This document shows positions 30,122 to 37,304 of a stretch of 38,814 bases of DNA, piece after piece. The stretch covers positions 1-38,814 of the IMG/VR virus record IMGVR_UViG_3300042934_000779. The stretch is one strand, 5' to 3'. Numbering within the stretch: position 1 is the stretch's first letter; each line of letters begins with the position of its first letter. The DNA comes from a virus. Under the pieces are notes generated by a model that was given only the letters and a program-made list of their open reading frames with translations, made no database searches and had not been told where the DNA came from. Made by a program: the position numbers and the translations under genes.

Positions 30122-30352
30122 ATGACAAAGAAATTCGCAAAGAGTGTGTCATTTAATGAAAAAAACGAAACTGACAAAGCCATCCTAAAACACGTCGCAA
30201 GGCGCAATTTTAGCGGATATGTAAAGAAGCTAATCTTGGAGGATATGAAGGTAAAGGAAAAGAAAATAGCTCCAGAACACAAACCACTGTCTAACGAAAA
30301 ACCGAATTCGGAGATCCGTATCAACAGTGGCAATTTAAAATTGAAGGATTAA
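30122..30352 (+). CDS. Ribbon-helix-helix protein of the accessory cassette (76 aa)
   Basis: The 76-aa product starts MTKKFAKSVSFNEKNETDKAILKHVARRNFSGYVKKLILEDM. It has a strand (KSVSFN), helix A and helix B with the NFSGYVKKLI end seen in plasmid-type ribbon-helix-helix proteins. A long basic, disordered tail follows from residue 43. Similar proteins accompany plasmid mobilisation, partition or phage FtsK-like genes in Bacillus. GGAAGGAGA precedes the ATG. It is third of its fold in this genome but differs clearly from the pair at 2902-3441. Confidence 0.78.
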   Translation: MTKKFAKSVSFNEKNETDKAILKHVARRNFSGYVKKLILEDMKVKEKKIAPEHKPLSNEKPNSEIRINSGNLKLKD

Positions 30353-30417
30353 CCAACAAAGTAATTAACAACCGTACCAATCACATAACCAATGACTACC
30401 CAGCCTAATTGAATCAT
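30349..30417 (-). CDS. Possible antisense membrane micropeptide (22 aa)
   Basis: A leftward frame of 22 aa (MIQLGWVVIGYVIGTVVNYF, then VG) is almost entirely one hydrophobic helix with G-x3-G-x3-like spacing. AAAGGTAGTGGG lies upstream of the ATG; a GTG at 30426 would give 25 aa. It overlaps the end of the ribbon-helix-helix gene by 4 bp. It resembles small type I toxins or membrane regulators in form only. Very short, so tentative. Confidence 0.4.
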   Translation of the reverse strand: MIQLGWVVIGYVIGTVVNYFVG

Positions 30418-30496
30418 TAATCCCACTACCTTTCGTAACAGTTTATTACTATCCTTTCCTTCAACTTAGAATTTATACACGAAAGGGGAAAACATC

Positions 30497-30856
30497 ATGT
30501 TTAAACGTACTGAGACAATGAATTTCAAGCGTTTTATGCAAGAAGGGGACTATATAGGTAAAAAGAATAAAGAGGTTTATACCAAGATTTCGAAGTCTGT
30601 AACAGTATATGCCATTGTCGGTACTCCAAAGTTAGTGTTTGCAGCTTCTGCCGTTGGAAATGGTGCATTTGATAAACTTTACCAAACATTCATGAACATT
30701 TTTGACGGTGGAGTTGTTTTAGCACTTGTGATTTGTGGAGGAACTTGGGCTTTTGGTTGGCGCACTCAGGCAATTGAACGAATCATTTATATTGCTGCAG
30801 GTTATGTTTTAGCTCGTCACGCTCAAGACATTCGAGACTTCTTAAAAACAATATAA
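30497..30856 (+). CDS. VirB2/pilin-like small membrane protein (119 aa)
   Basis: The 119-aa product has a basic N-terminus (1-33) and a hydrophobic segment (34-54) that ends LVFAASA, a plausible signal-peptidase site. Two further membrane helices follow, at about 71-88 (GGVVLALVICGGTWAFGW) and 95-107, separated by a short positive loop (WRTQAIER). This signal-plus-two-helices plan with a basic hairpin loop is that of VirB2/TrbC pilins. AAAGGGG precedes the ATG. It is followed at 13 bp by the M23 gene. A holin-like role is a possible alternative. Confidence 0.6.
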   Translation: MFKRTETMNFKRFMQEGDYIGKKNKEVYTKISKSVTVYAIVGTPKLVFAASAVGNGAFDKLYQTFMNIFDGGVVLALVICGGTWAFGWRTQAIERIIYIAAGYVLARHAQDIRDFLKTI

Positions 30857-30869
30857 GGTGGTGTGATGA

Positions 30870-31583
30870 ATGAAAACGGAAATTGTAGGTAACACAATGA
30901 AATTTCAAATCACCAGTTCTTATAAAGCAATGGAGAACTTTAGAGATCAACCTCACAAAGGTATCGATATTAATTTCCCGAATGGGACCGAATTACACAG
31001 TGTAATGGATGGGGTAGTCGAGAAAGTGGTTCATTTGAAGGATAACATTGGAAATGGTGTTTTTGTAAAATTCGAGGATGGAACAACAGGGATCTATGGC
31101 CATATGTCAAAGGTTACAGTCGAGGAGGGGCAGGTTGTTCATGCTGGGGATTTGCTTGGCTTTAGCGGTAATAGCGGTCATGTCGTCGGGACAAACGGAG
31201 GATATCACTTACATTTTGGATTAAAAGATTCAAATAGTGGTGATTTCTTAGACCCTACACCACTAGGTGATGCTCTTATCGGTATGAGCGATAAAGTTCA
31301 TCGAAACTTAGGTGAAAAAATGTTAGATGGTTATAACAATTTCGCGGATAAAGTTATACAAAAAGAAACAGAATGGATATTCAAACCTCTCTGGAATGGT
31401 CTTGAAAGAGCTTGCCATGATTTATTAGAGGCATTTACTTTTTATTTGCCCGATATAATGATGATAGTTACTTGTGTAGCTGCTTTATTTATCATGTTAG
31501 GACTGAGAGCACCAAAAGTATTCGCTATTTATTCAGGAGCTCTTATTGCTGCTGTTGGTTGGTTAGCGAATGCCCATAGTTAG
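30870..31583 (+). CDS. M23 peptidase with C-terminal membrane helices (237 aa)
   Basis: Residues about 15-130 form a LytM/M23 zinc endopeptidase: HKGIDI (H29, D33), YGHMS (H78), GDLLGFSGNSG, and YHLHFGL (H113, H115). These are the zinc and catalytic positions, all present. After an amphipathic region come two membrane helices (about 193-211, LPDIMMIVTCVAALFIMLG; and 216-234). There is no N-terminal signal peptide, so how the enzyme faces the wall is unclear. In conjugation systems such enzymes open peptidoglycan for the channel. It is not the phage endolysin, which lies elsewhere. Confidence 0.82.
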   Translation: MKTEIVGNTMKFQITSSYKAMENFRDQPHKGIDINFPNGTELHSVMDGVVEKVVHLKDNIGNGVFVKFEDGTTGIYGHMSKVTVEEGQVVHAGDLLGFSGNSGHVVGTNGGYHLHFGLKDSNSGDFLDPTPLGDALIGMSDKVHRNLGEKMLDGYNNFADKVIQKETEWIFKPLWNGLERACHDLLEAFTFYLPDIMMIVTCVAALFIMLGLRAPKVFAIYSGALIAAVGWLANAHS

Positions 31584-31595
31584 GAGGGAATAAGT

Positions 31596-34271
31596 ATGAG
31601 CAAACCAAAATCGATAAAATGGAATCAATTTTTCCGGATGAATGTTAATCAATATAAAACTTATCAAATGATTCCTCACTTAAATATGTCAAACGCTCAG
31701 AATCGGCACCTGTGGAACGCAATGCACAAAGCCTATGAGTTGTATCATTCCATTCCTTCTCGCTTAGATTGGAAGTTTAAAGATGGGTTTAAAGTATCAT
31801 TTAGACCAAAAGATATTATCTGGTTTGATATGGTCCTCCGAAATACCAAGGAAGATGGAAAAAGAGTCGAGTTTTATTTTACTACATCGGAAACCATGGC
31901 AGACAAAATGAAAAACATTTTAGAAAACAAATGGAATGTATCGGTAAAAGAGGTAAAATCTAATCAATTAAAAGTGAGTGAAAAGAATACCGATATTTAT
32001 GAAATGAAATACATGCACCATGATGTATTTAGCTTAAATACCAATCACCAACATCAAACTACACCGATTGGATCATTACTTCATTCGCTAGAAGAATTAG
32101 AGGAGGGAGATTTTGCGCGAATCAGTATTTGTAATGAAAGAGAAAACCGTAAGAAATGGCTTGGGACTTCGGCTTGGGCTTTAAAGCGATTAGGTAAGGG
32201 GCAAGTGCCGAAACGTCCAAATGCAAGCGGTAAACAACTCATTAGTGCTTTTAGTAAAGTATTTGTCTCCATAGCAAACGAAGTAATTAAACTACTCCAG
32301 GACATTTTGAATGCCTTTAATAATGTCTTTTCTCCTAACAATAAATCCTTCGACCAAAAACTAATCGAAAACAAAAATGAACTCAAAGACGAATTAAAAA
32401 CCTTGAAAGTATCAGATCGCACACGAGAAAAAGCCAATGCAAGTGTATGGCGGTCACATATTCGAGTAGCTGTACACAGCGAAAAGAAATTTAATCGAGA
32501 TAATGTCAGTAACATTCTCACTAGTGCTTATGGAGAACTAGCTGAAAACAATGAATTTAAAGTGGTTAAAGTCTGGTTTAACGGAATTAACATTTCCTTT
32601 AAAGGAATGAACATTAAAGTTGGATCACGTAAGCAGGAAATCATTAAAGAATTAAATACCTTTGAATTATCTAAGAAAACAAAAACGGATATCAATCCTA
32701 ATTTAGTCTCTTGTGATGAATTAGGAAGGATTATTCAATTACCTACGGCAGAACTTCAAAGACGTTATGAAGATGCCATAAATGCTAATAAAAAAATAGA
32801 GACAGATATTTCTAGTGTCTTTATTTATAAACCTAGTGAAGAATTTGTGGAGATAGATGATATCAAAATTAGTATTGGAAGTAACAACCTTTCCATGGAC
32901 GGAAAAAAATTAAAAACAACGTCCAAAAAAGAAAAATCCATCTTAGTGGGTCATAGTGAGCAGAAAAGCGCATCCGTGCCGATTGGAATTCCGGTTAGTA
33001 ATCCAAATGAGTTTTTTAAAGGTTATGTGTACTTGGGGGGAATGGGAGCTGGCAAAGATACAGCGATTCAAAATTTTGTGACCGAAGCTTCTTTACATCA
33101 AAACATATCTTTTGTTGTCATTGACCAGGTAAATAAGGAAGGTTTGGAAGGCATGGCAAACGGTATTCGTGATAGTTTACCTCCTGAAAAGATTATTGAT
33201 ATCGATTTATCGGATGAAAATTATTTACCGCCTCTGGATCTAACAGAAGTCATGCAGAAAATTGGTCGAAAAGGATTAGACCGATTTGCCAATGAACTAA
33301 TAGACTTTTTCGGGGATATGGAGTCGATGGGGCAAAGCAGAAAGATATTAAGGGACTTTGCAAAGGCTTCAAACGGCAGTCTATACAACATTAAAAGACT
33401 ACTGGAAGAAGAGGAATTTAGAGCCGAAACGGTAAAACGATTGCAAAGTGAAAATAACGGAAGGTTAGCTCAAGAAATAGAGAAGTATTTAAGTGAATAT
33501 GGCGAAAAGAAAGGCGAAATAGTGGTAGTAAAGGATGGTCAAAAGTCCTTAGATAATAAAGCTTCGGCCATTCTTAATCGTTTAGATGAATTTTTCGGAG
33601 ATTCCACCTTATTTGAGATTTTCGCACAACCACCGAAAAAAGAATTGAATTTCGAACAATGGATGAAGGAAGGCAAAGTTATTATTTTTAGAGTGCCGGA
33701 CCGTATATTATCCACTGTAGCGGTAAGAACATTAGTCCATTGGATCACATTGAAAGTATTAATGACGAGGCTGTTAATGTCTACTGAGGACCAATCCAAT
33801 GGAACCTTTATGATATTCAATGAACCACAAACGTACTTGGAAGGAAATAAAGGTTTAGCGAAATTATTATCGAGAATAGCGGTTCAAGGTAGAAAGGAAA
33901 GATTAGGCAGCATATTCGCCTGTCATCATCTTGGTCAGATTAAGGAAATTGAAGAGGATTTAATTTCTGGTGGTGTTCATTGGATGTTATTTAAAAACGA
34001 CAATGAGGATACCTTCAAGCGGTTAGAGAAGCAATTAAATCCGATTGATGTAGAAACAGCTTTAAATATTCCTAACACCAAAACCACTCGTCATGCTATT
34101 TGTATCTTGAACTTTGGAGGGGAGCGCAAACCTGCCTTTATGATCCAAATGTTAAAACCAAGTTATGAAAGATACAAACCATACGATAATTCATTTTTAA
34201 CGAAACGACATTCTCAAATGTTTGGAAGAAGTTATAGTGAAATTGAAACCATGTTAGCTACTGGCACATAG
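31596..34271 (+). CDS. HerA/FtsK/VirD4-class ATPase (891 aa)
   Basis: The C-terminal motor begins with Walker A GGMGAGKDT near residues 481-489. A VVIDQVNKEG strand and a Walker B-like GTFMIFNEP near 735-743 follow, with Asn in place of the usual Asp before the Glu. A GRKERLGSIFACHHLGQI motif then fits the T4SS coupling-protein/VirB4-like branch of the superfamily. The N-terminal 450 residues lack strong membrane helices; they include YFTTSETMADKMKNILENKW and a coiled region near 260-290. AGGAGGG precedes the ATG. Likely role: pump DNA or protein together with the two preceding membrane proteins. It is larger than the usual phage FtsK-like proteins. Confidence 0.75.
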   Translation: MSKPKSIKWNQFFRMNVNQYKTYQMIPHLNMSNAQNRHLWNAMHKAYELYHSIPSRLDWKFKDGFKVSFRPKDIIWFDMVLRNTKEDGKRVEFYFTTSETMADKMKNILENKWNVSVKEVKSNQLKVSEKNTDIYEMKYMHHDVFSLNTNHQHQTTPIGSLLHSLEELEEGDFARISICNERENRKKWLGTSAWALKRLGKGQVPKRPNASGKQLISAFSKVFVSIANEVIKLLQDILNAFNNVFSPNNKSFDQKLIENKNELKDELKTLKVSDRTREKANASVWRSHIRVAVHSEKKFNRDNVSNILTSAYGELAENNEFKVVKVWFNGINISFKGMNIKVGSRKQEIIKELNTFELSKKTKTDINPNLVSCDELGRIIQLPTAELQRRYEDAINANKKIETDISSVFIYKPSEEFVEIDDIKISIGSNNLSMDGKKLKTTSKKEKSILVGHSEQKSASVPIGIPVSNPNEFFKGYVYLGGMGAGKDTAIQNFVTEASLHQNISFVVIDQVNKEGLEGMANGIRDSLPPEKIIDIDLSDENYLPPLDLTEVMQKIGRKGLDRFANELIDFFGDMESMGQSRKILRDFAKASNGSLYNIKRLLEEEEFRAETVKRLQSENNGRLAQEIEKYLSEYGEKKGEIVVVKDGQKSLDNKASAILNRLDEFFGDSTLFEIFAQPPKKELNFEQWMKEGKVIIFRVPDRILSTVAVRTLVHWITLKVLMTRLLMSTEDQSNGTFMIFNEPQTYLEGNKGLAKLLSRIAVQGRKERLGSIFACHHLGQIKEIEEDLISGGVHWMLFKNDNEDTFKRLEKQLNPIDVETALNIPNTKTTRHAICILNFGGERKPAFMIQMLKPSYERYKPYDNSFLTKRHSQMFGRSYSEIETMLATGT

Positions 34272-34315
34272 GGGCATACCCTACGTGCCTTTCGGGGTAA
34301 AAGGAGGAATGCTAC

Positions 34316-34474
34316 ATGCGTCCAGTAGTCATTGAAATGGTAAAAGGTAAACCTGTTGTGGTCAGCTGCCCGAAAAAGGTTCAGGTGATTTTTCGTGAAC
34401 CTAAAAAACGGACTTTTAAAAAGCGGATCAAGACGATGGTTTATCAAATGAAATCTATTATGGGCATCCAATAG
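34316..34474 (+). CDS. Small basic protein (52 aa)
   Basis: AAAGGAGGAA lies before the ATG. The 52-aa product (MRPVVIEMVKGKPVVVSCP, then VIFREPKKRTFKKRIKTMVY) has a hydrophobic N-half and a strongly basic C-half. It could bind nucleic acid or acidic lipids. It is the last gene before the right-hand terminator of the cassette, whose stem begins in its 3' end. Confidence 0.65.
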   Translation: MRPVVIEMVKGKPVVVSCPKKVQVIFREPKKRTFKKRIKTMVYQMKSIMGIQ

Positions 34475-34487
34475 GATGTCTTTTTTT
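34463..34487 (+). terminator. Intrinsic terminator, right boundary of the cassette
   Basis: GGCATCC (34463-34469) pairs with GGATGTC (34474-34480), one G-U pair, AATA loop, then seven T. With the terminator at 30015-30041 it encloses the cassette as one transcription unit. Confidence 0.88.
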
Positions 34488-34541
34488 CTTCATTAATATA
34501 GACAAGCCTCATTCACATAGAGTGTATAGAGGTGAAACAAC

Positions 34542-34715
34542 ATGTATAAGGTAAAAATTGTGAGAGGTCCTCATACTGACGAGAACATTGTTAAATGCTA
34601 TCATATATTAGCGAAGCATATCAGAAAGGAGATTCTTCATGATAGCGATTTATGCGAGGGTATCGACAGAAGAACAATCAGCGAAAGGATACGGCCTAAA
34701 GAATCAGATAGATGA
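34542..34715 (+). CDS. Small protein overlapping the integrase gene (57 aa)
   Basis: A GAGGTGAAA site precedes the ATG. The 57-aa frame (MYKVKIVRGPHTDENIVKCYHIL to KESDR) overlaps the first 77 bp of the integrase in another frame. Its first 35 residues share a pattern with the small protein at 38072 (KV-x-[IV]-[KR]-GP, then Y-x-[IL]-L-x-K-x-I-x-x-E), which suggests an ancient duplication. It may act as a leader that couples or tunes integrase translation, or as an excision factor; neither is shown. Confidence 0.55.
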   Translation: MYKVKIVRGPHTDENIVKCYHILAKHIRKEILHDSDLCEGIDRRTISERIRPKESDR

Positions 34716-36129
34716 ATGTAAAAAGAAAATAGGAAATAAGGAACACTTAATTTTTTTAGATGAGGGGATTTCTGGAGAAGTTTTAGACCGTCCAGGATTA
34801 ACACAATTACGGGAAAGTGTTCTAAGTGGAATCGTCACTGAAATTATCAGTTATGATCCTGACCGTCTTTCCAGAAAACTTATGCACCAACTCATGTTGG
34901 ATGAAGAATTTCGCAAAAAAGGGGTATTTGTTGAATTTGTTAATGGCGAATATGCCCAAACAGCCGAAGGGCAATTATTTAAAAATATCCGTGGTTCTAT
35001 ATCCGAATTTGAAAAAGAAAAAATTAAGCAACGGACCAAAGGTGGAAAATTGAGAAAAGCTCGCGAAGGAAAAGTGTTAGGGAATTATGGTCTTTATGGG
35101 TATGGGTTTGATAAAGATAAAAACACCTACACCATAAATGAAAAAGAAGCGAAAGTGGTTCGGATGATATTTGACTACTTCACAGATGCTACAAGCCCAT
35201 TTAAAGGCATTAATGGGATAGCGAAGCACTTAACTGAAATAGGTATTCCAACAGCCAAAGGAAAGCAAGTATGGCATCGTCAGGTAGTGCGGCAGATTCT
35301 ACTCAATGAATCCTATACCGGTCGTCATGCACATAACAAACATAATACCGATGGAAATTATGTCCGTAAACAATCAGGGCAAGCGACAATCCAAACATTG
35401 AGACCACAAGATGAATGGATTTATGTAAGTATTCCACGGATAATTTCAGACGAACAATTCAACATCGCGCAAGAATTTCTCGCTCAATCCAGGAGACGTT
35501 TCGCCAAAGAATCCTTAAATCAGTACTTATTATCAGGGCTATTAGTCTGTAAGGACTGTGGAAATACGTTGAGTGGCCGTAAAGTGAATTGGTGGGACAG
35601 TTTTAAATTCATTTATTCGGACATTAAAAATACAGCTGGAGCGAAACAAAAAGGCTGTGGTAATTTTGTGCAAGCGGAAGAAATAGAGGAAGTGGTTTGG
35701 AGTCATGTGTTGGAGCTGCTTAACGAACCTGAAAAGATTCTTCAATACAAAGAGAGCACGAAAGAAAGAGAATATTACTTAACTGAAATGGAACAGATCG
35801 CAAAGGAAATCGAGAAAAATAAAAAAGGACGACAACGATTATTATCGTTAGTCGCCATGAGTGAGGATCTTGATTTGACCGAAATCAAAGATCAACTAGA
35901 AACACTTCAAATACGTGAGAAATCTTTACAATCACAGTATAACCAAATTGAAGAGCAATTAAAAGGTTTAGGTATAGATAACAGTGAATCTTTAATGAAA
36001 CGAGCGATTGAATTAAGACTTTCGATGAAAGAGGACCTTACCTTTGAAGCTAAAAAGGAAATCATCCGTTCACTGGTGAAACAAATAGCGGTAACGAAAG
36101 AAAAAGACGTAGAGATTTATCTGTTTTAA
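34639..36129 (+). CDS. int: Large serine recombinase (integrase)
   Basis: The 496-aa product is a complete large serine integrase. The catalytic domain starts IAIYARVSTEEQ with nucleophile S9 and includes SYDPDRLSRKL and the ISEFEKEKIKQRT helix. A recombinase domain (about 150-260, GLYGYGFDKDKNTYTIN) and a zinc ribbon (CKDCGNTLSG near 303-312, and a KGCGN pair near 338-342) follow. A coiled-coil region (about 370-460) ends in a last basic part. It cuts attP and attB as a tetramer with a 5'-serine link. AAAGGAGA precedes the ATG. The candidate attP starts 6 bp after its stop. Confidence 0.96.
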   Translation: MIAIYARVSTEEQSAKGYGLKNQIDECKKKIGNKEHLIFLDEGISGEVLDRPGLTQLRESVLSGIVTEIISYDPDRLSRKLMHQLMLDEEFRKKGVFVEFVNGEYAQTAEGQLFKNIRGSISEFEKEKIKQRTKGGKLRKAREGKVLGNYGLYGYGFDKDKNTYTINEKEAKVVRMIFDYFTDATSPFKGINGIAKHLTEIGIPTAKGKQVWHRQVVRQILLNESYTGRHAHNKHNTDGNYVRKQSGQATIQTLRPQDEWIYVSIPRIISDEQFNIAQEFLAQSRRRFAKESLNQYLLSGLLVCKDCGNTLSGRKVNWWDSFKFIYSDIKNTAGAKQKGCGNFVQAEEIEEVVWSHVLELLNEPEKILQYKESTKEREYYLTEMEQIAKEIEKNKKGRQRLLSLVAMSEDLDLTEIKDQLETLQIREKSLQSQYNQIEEQLKGLGIDNSESLMKRAIELRLSMKEDLTFEAKKEIIRSLVKQIAVTKEKDVEIYLF

Positions 36130-36134
36130 TTATA

Positions 36135-36182
36135 GCTATACTAATGACATAGAAAATGAAATCTTAATGTCATTAGTGTAGC
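36135..36182. other. Candidate attP site
   Basis: GCTATACTAATGACAT (36135-36150) and ATGTCATTAGTGTAGC (36167-36182) are inverted repeats, 16-bp arms with a single mismatch, around a 16-bp centre. Total span is 48 bp. Large serine integrases use attP sites of about 50 bp with such arms, and the site is usually next to the integrase gene. The crossover would fall near 36158-36159. There is no T run, so a terminator is less likely. Confidence 0.72.
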
Positions 36183-36283
36183 GTAAATTTTTACATTGTT
36201 ACAAATTTGTGATAACCGCCTTTTTTGTCGGTTTTTGAAGTATAATAGGAGAAATCCCAGAAAAAAGGAAGGAGAATAGTCCT

Positions 36284-36727
36284 ATGCCTTGGTCGAAATA
36301 CTCACATGAACGAGTTAATACTTATTATGCTGAAGCGTTAAAAAAAATCGAGAAAAAGAGAATTGATAATCCGTACATTGGAATACAACAGTTACTGATC
36401 CGAGGGGAATTATTAAAACGTGATTTCACAAAAAGACAAATGAATATTCTTAATGGAATTCTTACTCTTTCATATTTATTAGGGAAAGAAAAAGCGATTG
36501 TTCCAAAAATGCAAGATTGGGAAATAGTTGGAGTTTCTAAAGTTAAAATCCGTAACGAACTAACTCAATTAGTCAATATGGATGTCATAGAGTGGAAAGA
36601 AGAGGAAAATTCATTTAGAGTGAAGGACATAAGAGAATGGAAAGCGAAGTATCATAGTGGGTATAACAATGAACGAGCTGATGAATTATTTGCATTAAAC
36701 ATTCGAGATGCAGGGATTGATATTTAA
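36284..36727 (+). CDS. Winged-helix protein similar to phage replication protein O N-terminus
   Basis: The 147-aa product has a central winged-helix-like segment (about 40-105: IRGELLKRDFTKRQMNILNGIL, then VSKVKIRNELTQLVNM) like the N-terminal DNA-binding domain of phage O-type proteins. The ends are basic and helical. It has AAGGAGAAT before the ATG and TATAAT at 36241-36246. Since the DnaD/DnaB pair already covers replication, it may instead be a regulator or excision-related DNA-binding protein. It would be the first gene at the left end of the integrated prophage. Confidence 0.6.
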   Translation: MPWSKYSHERVNTYYAEALKKIEKKRIDNPYIGIQQLLIRGELLKRDFTKRQMNILNGILTLSYLLGKEKAIVPKMQDWEIVGVSKVKIRNELTQLVNMDVIEWKEEENSFRVKDIREWKAKYHSGYNNERADELFALNIRDAGIDI

Positions 36728-36736
36728 TATTTTTTC

Positions 36737-36783
36737 ATAACCTAAGTGACCGAAACGGGTAATACGAAATGGTTATTTTTTTA
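36737..36783 (+). terminator. Possible terminator after the winged-helix gene
   Basis: ATAACC (36737-36742) pairs with GGTTAT (36771-36776), followed by seven T, but the loop is 28 nt, with only weak pairing inside (ACC/GGGT). Plausible though not strong. GTTCGA/TCGAAC at about 36791-36807 is another short inverted repeat nearby. Confidence 0.4.
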
Positions 36784-36833
36784 TTCTCTAGTTCGATTAG
36801 GTCGAACTTCCTAGTAGACGAGAACGCATATAG

Positions 36834-37058
36834 CTAGCGTAGATCGTCTGCGACCAATTCCCATTGATATAAATCTTCGATGCTGCAATTTAACTCATGT
36901 GATATGATTTTAGCTCTCTCTAAAGTCATGATGTGCCTGGCATTTACATATTCAGAAATTTGCGATTTGGGAATACCAGTCCGTTCGGCTAATTGCGTTT
37001 GAGTTAAACCTGCTTTTTTCAATCGGTCGCCAAGTAAACACTTGCCGACTTTGAACAA
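36834..37058 (-). CDS. XRE-family regulator, leftward (74 aa)
   Basis: The 74-aa product has a full XRE helix-turn-helix (KAGLTQTQLAERTGIPKSQISEYVNARHIMTLERA, about 15-49) and a short tail (ELNCSIEDLYQWELVADDLR). It has a TTG start with GGAGGTG about 10 bp upstream on the minus strand. A good minus-strand -10 (TATAAT, 37089-37084) lies ahead of it. It shares the 37059-37205 region with the LexA-box promoter, so it may control that promoter as well as itself. Confidence 0.85.
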   Translation of the reverse strand: MFKVGKCLLGDRLKKAGLTQTQLAERTGIPKSQISEYVNARHIMTLERAKIISHELNCSIEDLYQWELVADDLR

Positions 37059-37072
37059 AAAAATTTACACCT

Positions 37073-37098
37073 CCAATGTAACCATTATACTACAATGG
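37073..37098. promoter_or_regulatory. Promoter and dyad of the leftward XRE gene
   Basis: CCAATGTA (37073-37080) is mirrored by TACAATGG (37091-37098) with one mismatch per arm. Inside, ACCATT (37081-37086) is mirrored by AATGGT. The minus-strand TATAAT (37089-37084) falls within the dyad. The arrangement fits an autorepressed promoter. Confidence 0.5.
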
Positions 37099-37156
37099 TG
37101 GAAAAATATAACTAATTAGTTTCAAAATAAATCTTTCGTTCCTAATTTAATTGTAT

Positions 37157-37185
37157 TATAATAACATATGACAGAACATTTGTTC
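37157..37185 (+). promoter_or_regulatory. Promoter with LexA-like SOS box
   Basis: A consensus -10 TATAAT lies at 37157-37162, with a weak -35. GAACATTTGTTC at 37174-37185 matches the Gram-positive LexA (DinR) pattern GAAC-N4-GTTC and lies at the expected transcription start. It would keep the following micro-ORF silent until DNA damage. Match judged by eye against the known consensus. Confidence 0.68.
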
Positions 37186-37205
37186 GGTATACGGGGGTCA
37201 AAAAT

Positions 37206-37304
37206 ATGAAAAATGAGATTAAAGTATCCCAAATGCTTGCAAAACTAGAAATTTTCATCGTAAAAAAAGAAGAGGAAAAAAAAGATACAAAAAAATGCTC
37301 CTAA
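37206..37304 (+). CDS. SOS-controlled micro-ORF, candidate antirepressor (32 aa)
   Basis: GGGGGT is spaced 7-8 bp before the ATG. The 32-aa product (MKNEIKVSQMLAKLEIFIV, then KKEEEKKDTKKCS) has an amphipathic helix and a very charged tail. It converges on the repressor gene and shares its terminator. LexA-like control and position suggest a peptide that inactivates a repressor, as known for LexA-controlled antirepressors in other prophages. No sequence family is recognised, so the role is inferred. Confidence 0.6.
   Translation: MKNEIKVSQMLAKLEIFIVKKEEEKKDTKKCS

Noticed and set aside
29914-30333. A 139-aa leftward frame over the cassette start
   Set aside because: It runs through a terminator hairpin, poly-T stretches and the ribbon-helix-helix gene, and lacks a ribosome site.
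36135-36182. The inverted repeat after the integrase as a terminator
   Set aside because: There is no T run on either side, the centre is 16 nt, and the arms are long and symmetric next to a serine integrase, so attP is the better reading.
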